Positions 4,542 through 5,437 of a stretch of DNA of 5,437 bases are shown here, piece by piece (position 1 is the stretch's first letter; each line of letters opens with the position of its first letter). The notes beneath the pieces are model-generated. The model searched no databases. It was not told the origin of the DNA and worked only from the letters and a program-made list of their open reading frames with translations. The translations under genes were made by a program, and so were the position numbers. This stretch comes from Candidatus Poribacteria bacterium (GTDB taxonomy: Bacteria > Poribacteria > WGA-4E > WGA-3G), in NCBI GenBank assembly GCA_009845505.1, contig VXZL01000640.1, forward strand, positions 1-5,437. The letters are read 5' to 3'.

Positions 4542-5363
4542 CTATCTTAAGCCCAACTCTTTCAACGTCCGCGCCATCATGTCATAAGCAATCTCTGCTT
4601 TCTCCATCCGCATGTGTGGAAAGGTCTCCACTGAGATGTACTTATCGTAACCCGTTTTTCCCAAACGCTCTGCAAAGGTTCGGAAATCCAACTCGTCCCC
4701 CGCTTCACCGGGAATGAGGAAAGTACTATACGGATACATTCCCGTCACACCCTTGACGTGACAGTGAGCGGTAAGCCGTCCCAATTTTTCGGTTACTTCA
4801 GCGATGTCCTCACCGAGATGGTAGAAGTTGGTAATATCGTTGAGTGCCTTCAGCGCGTCGGAGCCTACGTGTTCTATCAGCAGGGTAACTTTCGAGGACG
4901 CATCAATCGTTGTCGCTTCGTGGTTGTGGATGTTCATCGTCACGCCGAGTTCTTCCGCGCGTCGGCAGATCGGTTTCAGAACATCAACGAGGAGCCGCCA
5001 CGCGAAGGCATCCCCTTTATCCCCGCCGTAGCCAGTGAGGAAATTGACACCCTGCGCGCCGAGTGCTACCGCGACATCTTGGAGAAGGGCGTAATGATCA
5101 ACGGCTCCCTGCTGGTCTTCTAATGCTAATTGATACAAACCGGGGCCCGCGAACGGATTGATGACAGAGACCTTCAACCCGTGGTCTGATGTCATCGCTT
5201 TAACCTCTTTGAGCAAGCTATCCGTGACTTCACCGGACGGAATGTGTGCTTCTGGACCGCACATCATCTCAATCGCATCGTAACCGGCATCGGCAAGAAT
5301 GGTGATAACTTCGTGTAGAGGCAGGTCTTTCATGCCACCTGCATGGTAAGAGATACCTATCAT
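4542..5363 (-). CDS. Sugar phosphate isomerase/epimerase-like protein (xylose isomerase-like TIM barrel)
   Basis: This 273-residue cytosolic protein has the AP endonuclease 2/xylose isomerase-like TIM-barrel fold. These enzymes use a divalent metal to isomerise or epimerise sugars, sugar acids or inositol derivatives, or to oxidise or dehydrate related compounds. Probable metal ligands sit at barrel strand ends: E32 (YDAIEMM), the NIHNHEA block (H146, H148, E149), D176 and H182 in ALNDITNFYHLGED, H202 in AHCHVKG, and E246 in YISVETFPH. The order and spacing fit an active member, and length is normal. Which sugar it uses cannot be told. The start is supported by AAGGAG 8 nt upstream. It converges on the PhyH gene; the pair may serve related catabolism, but they are on opposite strands with separate signals. 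It ends in TAG. Confidence 0.88.
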   Translation of the reverse strand: MIGISYHAGGMKDLPLHEVITILADAGYDAIEMMCGPEAHIPSGEVTDSLLKEVKAMTSDHGLKVSVINPFAGPGLYQLALEDQQGAVDHYALLQDVAVALGAQGVNFLTGYGGDKGDAFAWRLLVDVLKPICRRAEELGVTMNIHNHEATTIDASSKVTLLIEHVGSDALKALNDITNFYHLGEDIAEVTEKLGRLTAHCHVKGVTGMYPYSTFLIPGEAGDELDFRTFAERLGKTGYDKYISVETFPHMRMEKAEIAYDMMARTLKELGLR

Positions 5364-5371
5364 CGGTGCAG

Positions 5372-5377
5372 CTCCTT
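5372..5377 (-). promoter_or_regulatory. Strong Shine-Dalgarno AAGGAG for the TIM-barrel gene
   Basis: AAGGAG on the minus strand is 8 nt from the ATG at 5363. It fixes this start and shows that the organism uses classical leadered initiation as well as the leaderless kind predicted for the two envelope genes. Confidence 0.8.
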
Positions 5378-5402
5378 TCCGTAAACCTAAATTTGTTTCT
5401 AA

Positions 5403-5412
5403 CTTATACCAT
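5403..5412 (-). promoter_or_regulatory. Possible extended -10 element for the TIM-barrel gene
   Basis: TGGTATAAG on the minus strand has TATAAG at 5403-5408 with TG one base upstream, an extended -10 pattern. No good -35 lies at the right distance in the remaining window. If used, the leader would be about 33 nt and would include the AAGGAG. Confidence 0.35.
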
Positions 5413-5437
5413 TTCTAAAAGTTTATCTCGCATTAAC

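Noticed and set aside
1..5437. A complete new defence, secretion or biosynthetic system
   Set aside because: The genes are a transporter, a partial membrane protein, a split CBM9-DUF5916 protein, a PhyH-family oxygenase and a TIM-barrel isomerase. They sit in unlinked transcription units with no shared unusual architecture.

Overview
The window is bacterial, with moderate GC and AT-rich intergenic regions. It carries a phytanoyl-CoA dioxygenase (PhyH)-family protein beside a xylose isomerase-like TIM-barrel protein. It also has a CBM9-DUF5916 outer-membrane protein and several palindromic dispersed repeats. This mix resembles Candidatus Poribacteria or a similar uncultured, sponge-associated or marine lineage. 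That placement is inferred from gene content and was not tested.

Layout. Positions 1-841 (minus strand) hold a small SMR/EamA-type four-helix transporter. It is followed 3 nt later by a membrane protein with a PGLGQLY motif that runs off the left edge; the two look like one operon. Its promoter is nearly consensus and sits so close to the ATG that the mRNA should be leaderless. Positions 842-1065 hold a 145-bp MITE-like element with 15-bp terminal inverted repeats and an exact 10-bp target duplication, then a separate hairpin. Positions 1066-3297 (minus) hold a gene for an exported CBM9 domain plus DUF5916 beta-barrel, split at the domain boundary by one in-frame TAA. Its promoter is TTGACA-18-TATAAT and also predicts a leaderless mRNA. 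Positions 3298-3707 are a divergent intergenic region with a second MITE-like palindromic element, a degenerate 10-nt-period repeat and a plus-strand promoter. Positions 3708-4499 (plus) encode the PhyH-family dioxygenase. It converges, across a 42-nt gap holding a hairpin, on a minus-strand sugar phosphate isomerase/epimerase-like gene (4542-5363) with a strong Shine-Dalgarno sequence.

How the genes relate. PhyH-like oxygenases and TIM-barrel isomerases are often neighbours in catabolic regions, so these two may act on related small organic substrates. They are not co-transcribed here. The envelope genes on the left (transporter, PGLGQLY protein, beta-barrel) form a separate group.

I see no complete new multigene system. 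The most notable signals are the single-stop split of the beta-barrel gene, the complete MITE with its target duplication, the second palindromic element, the paired leaderless promoters and the covarying hairpin family.
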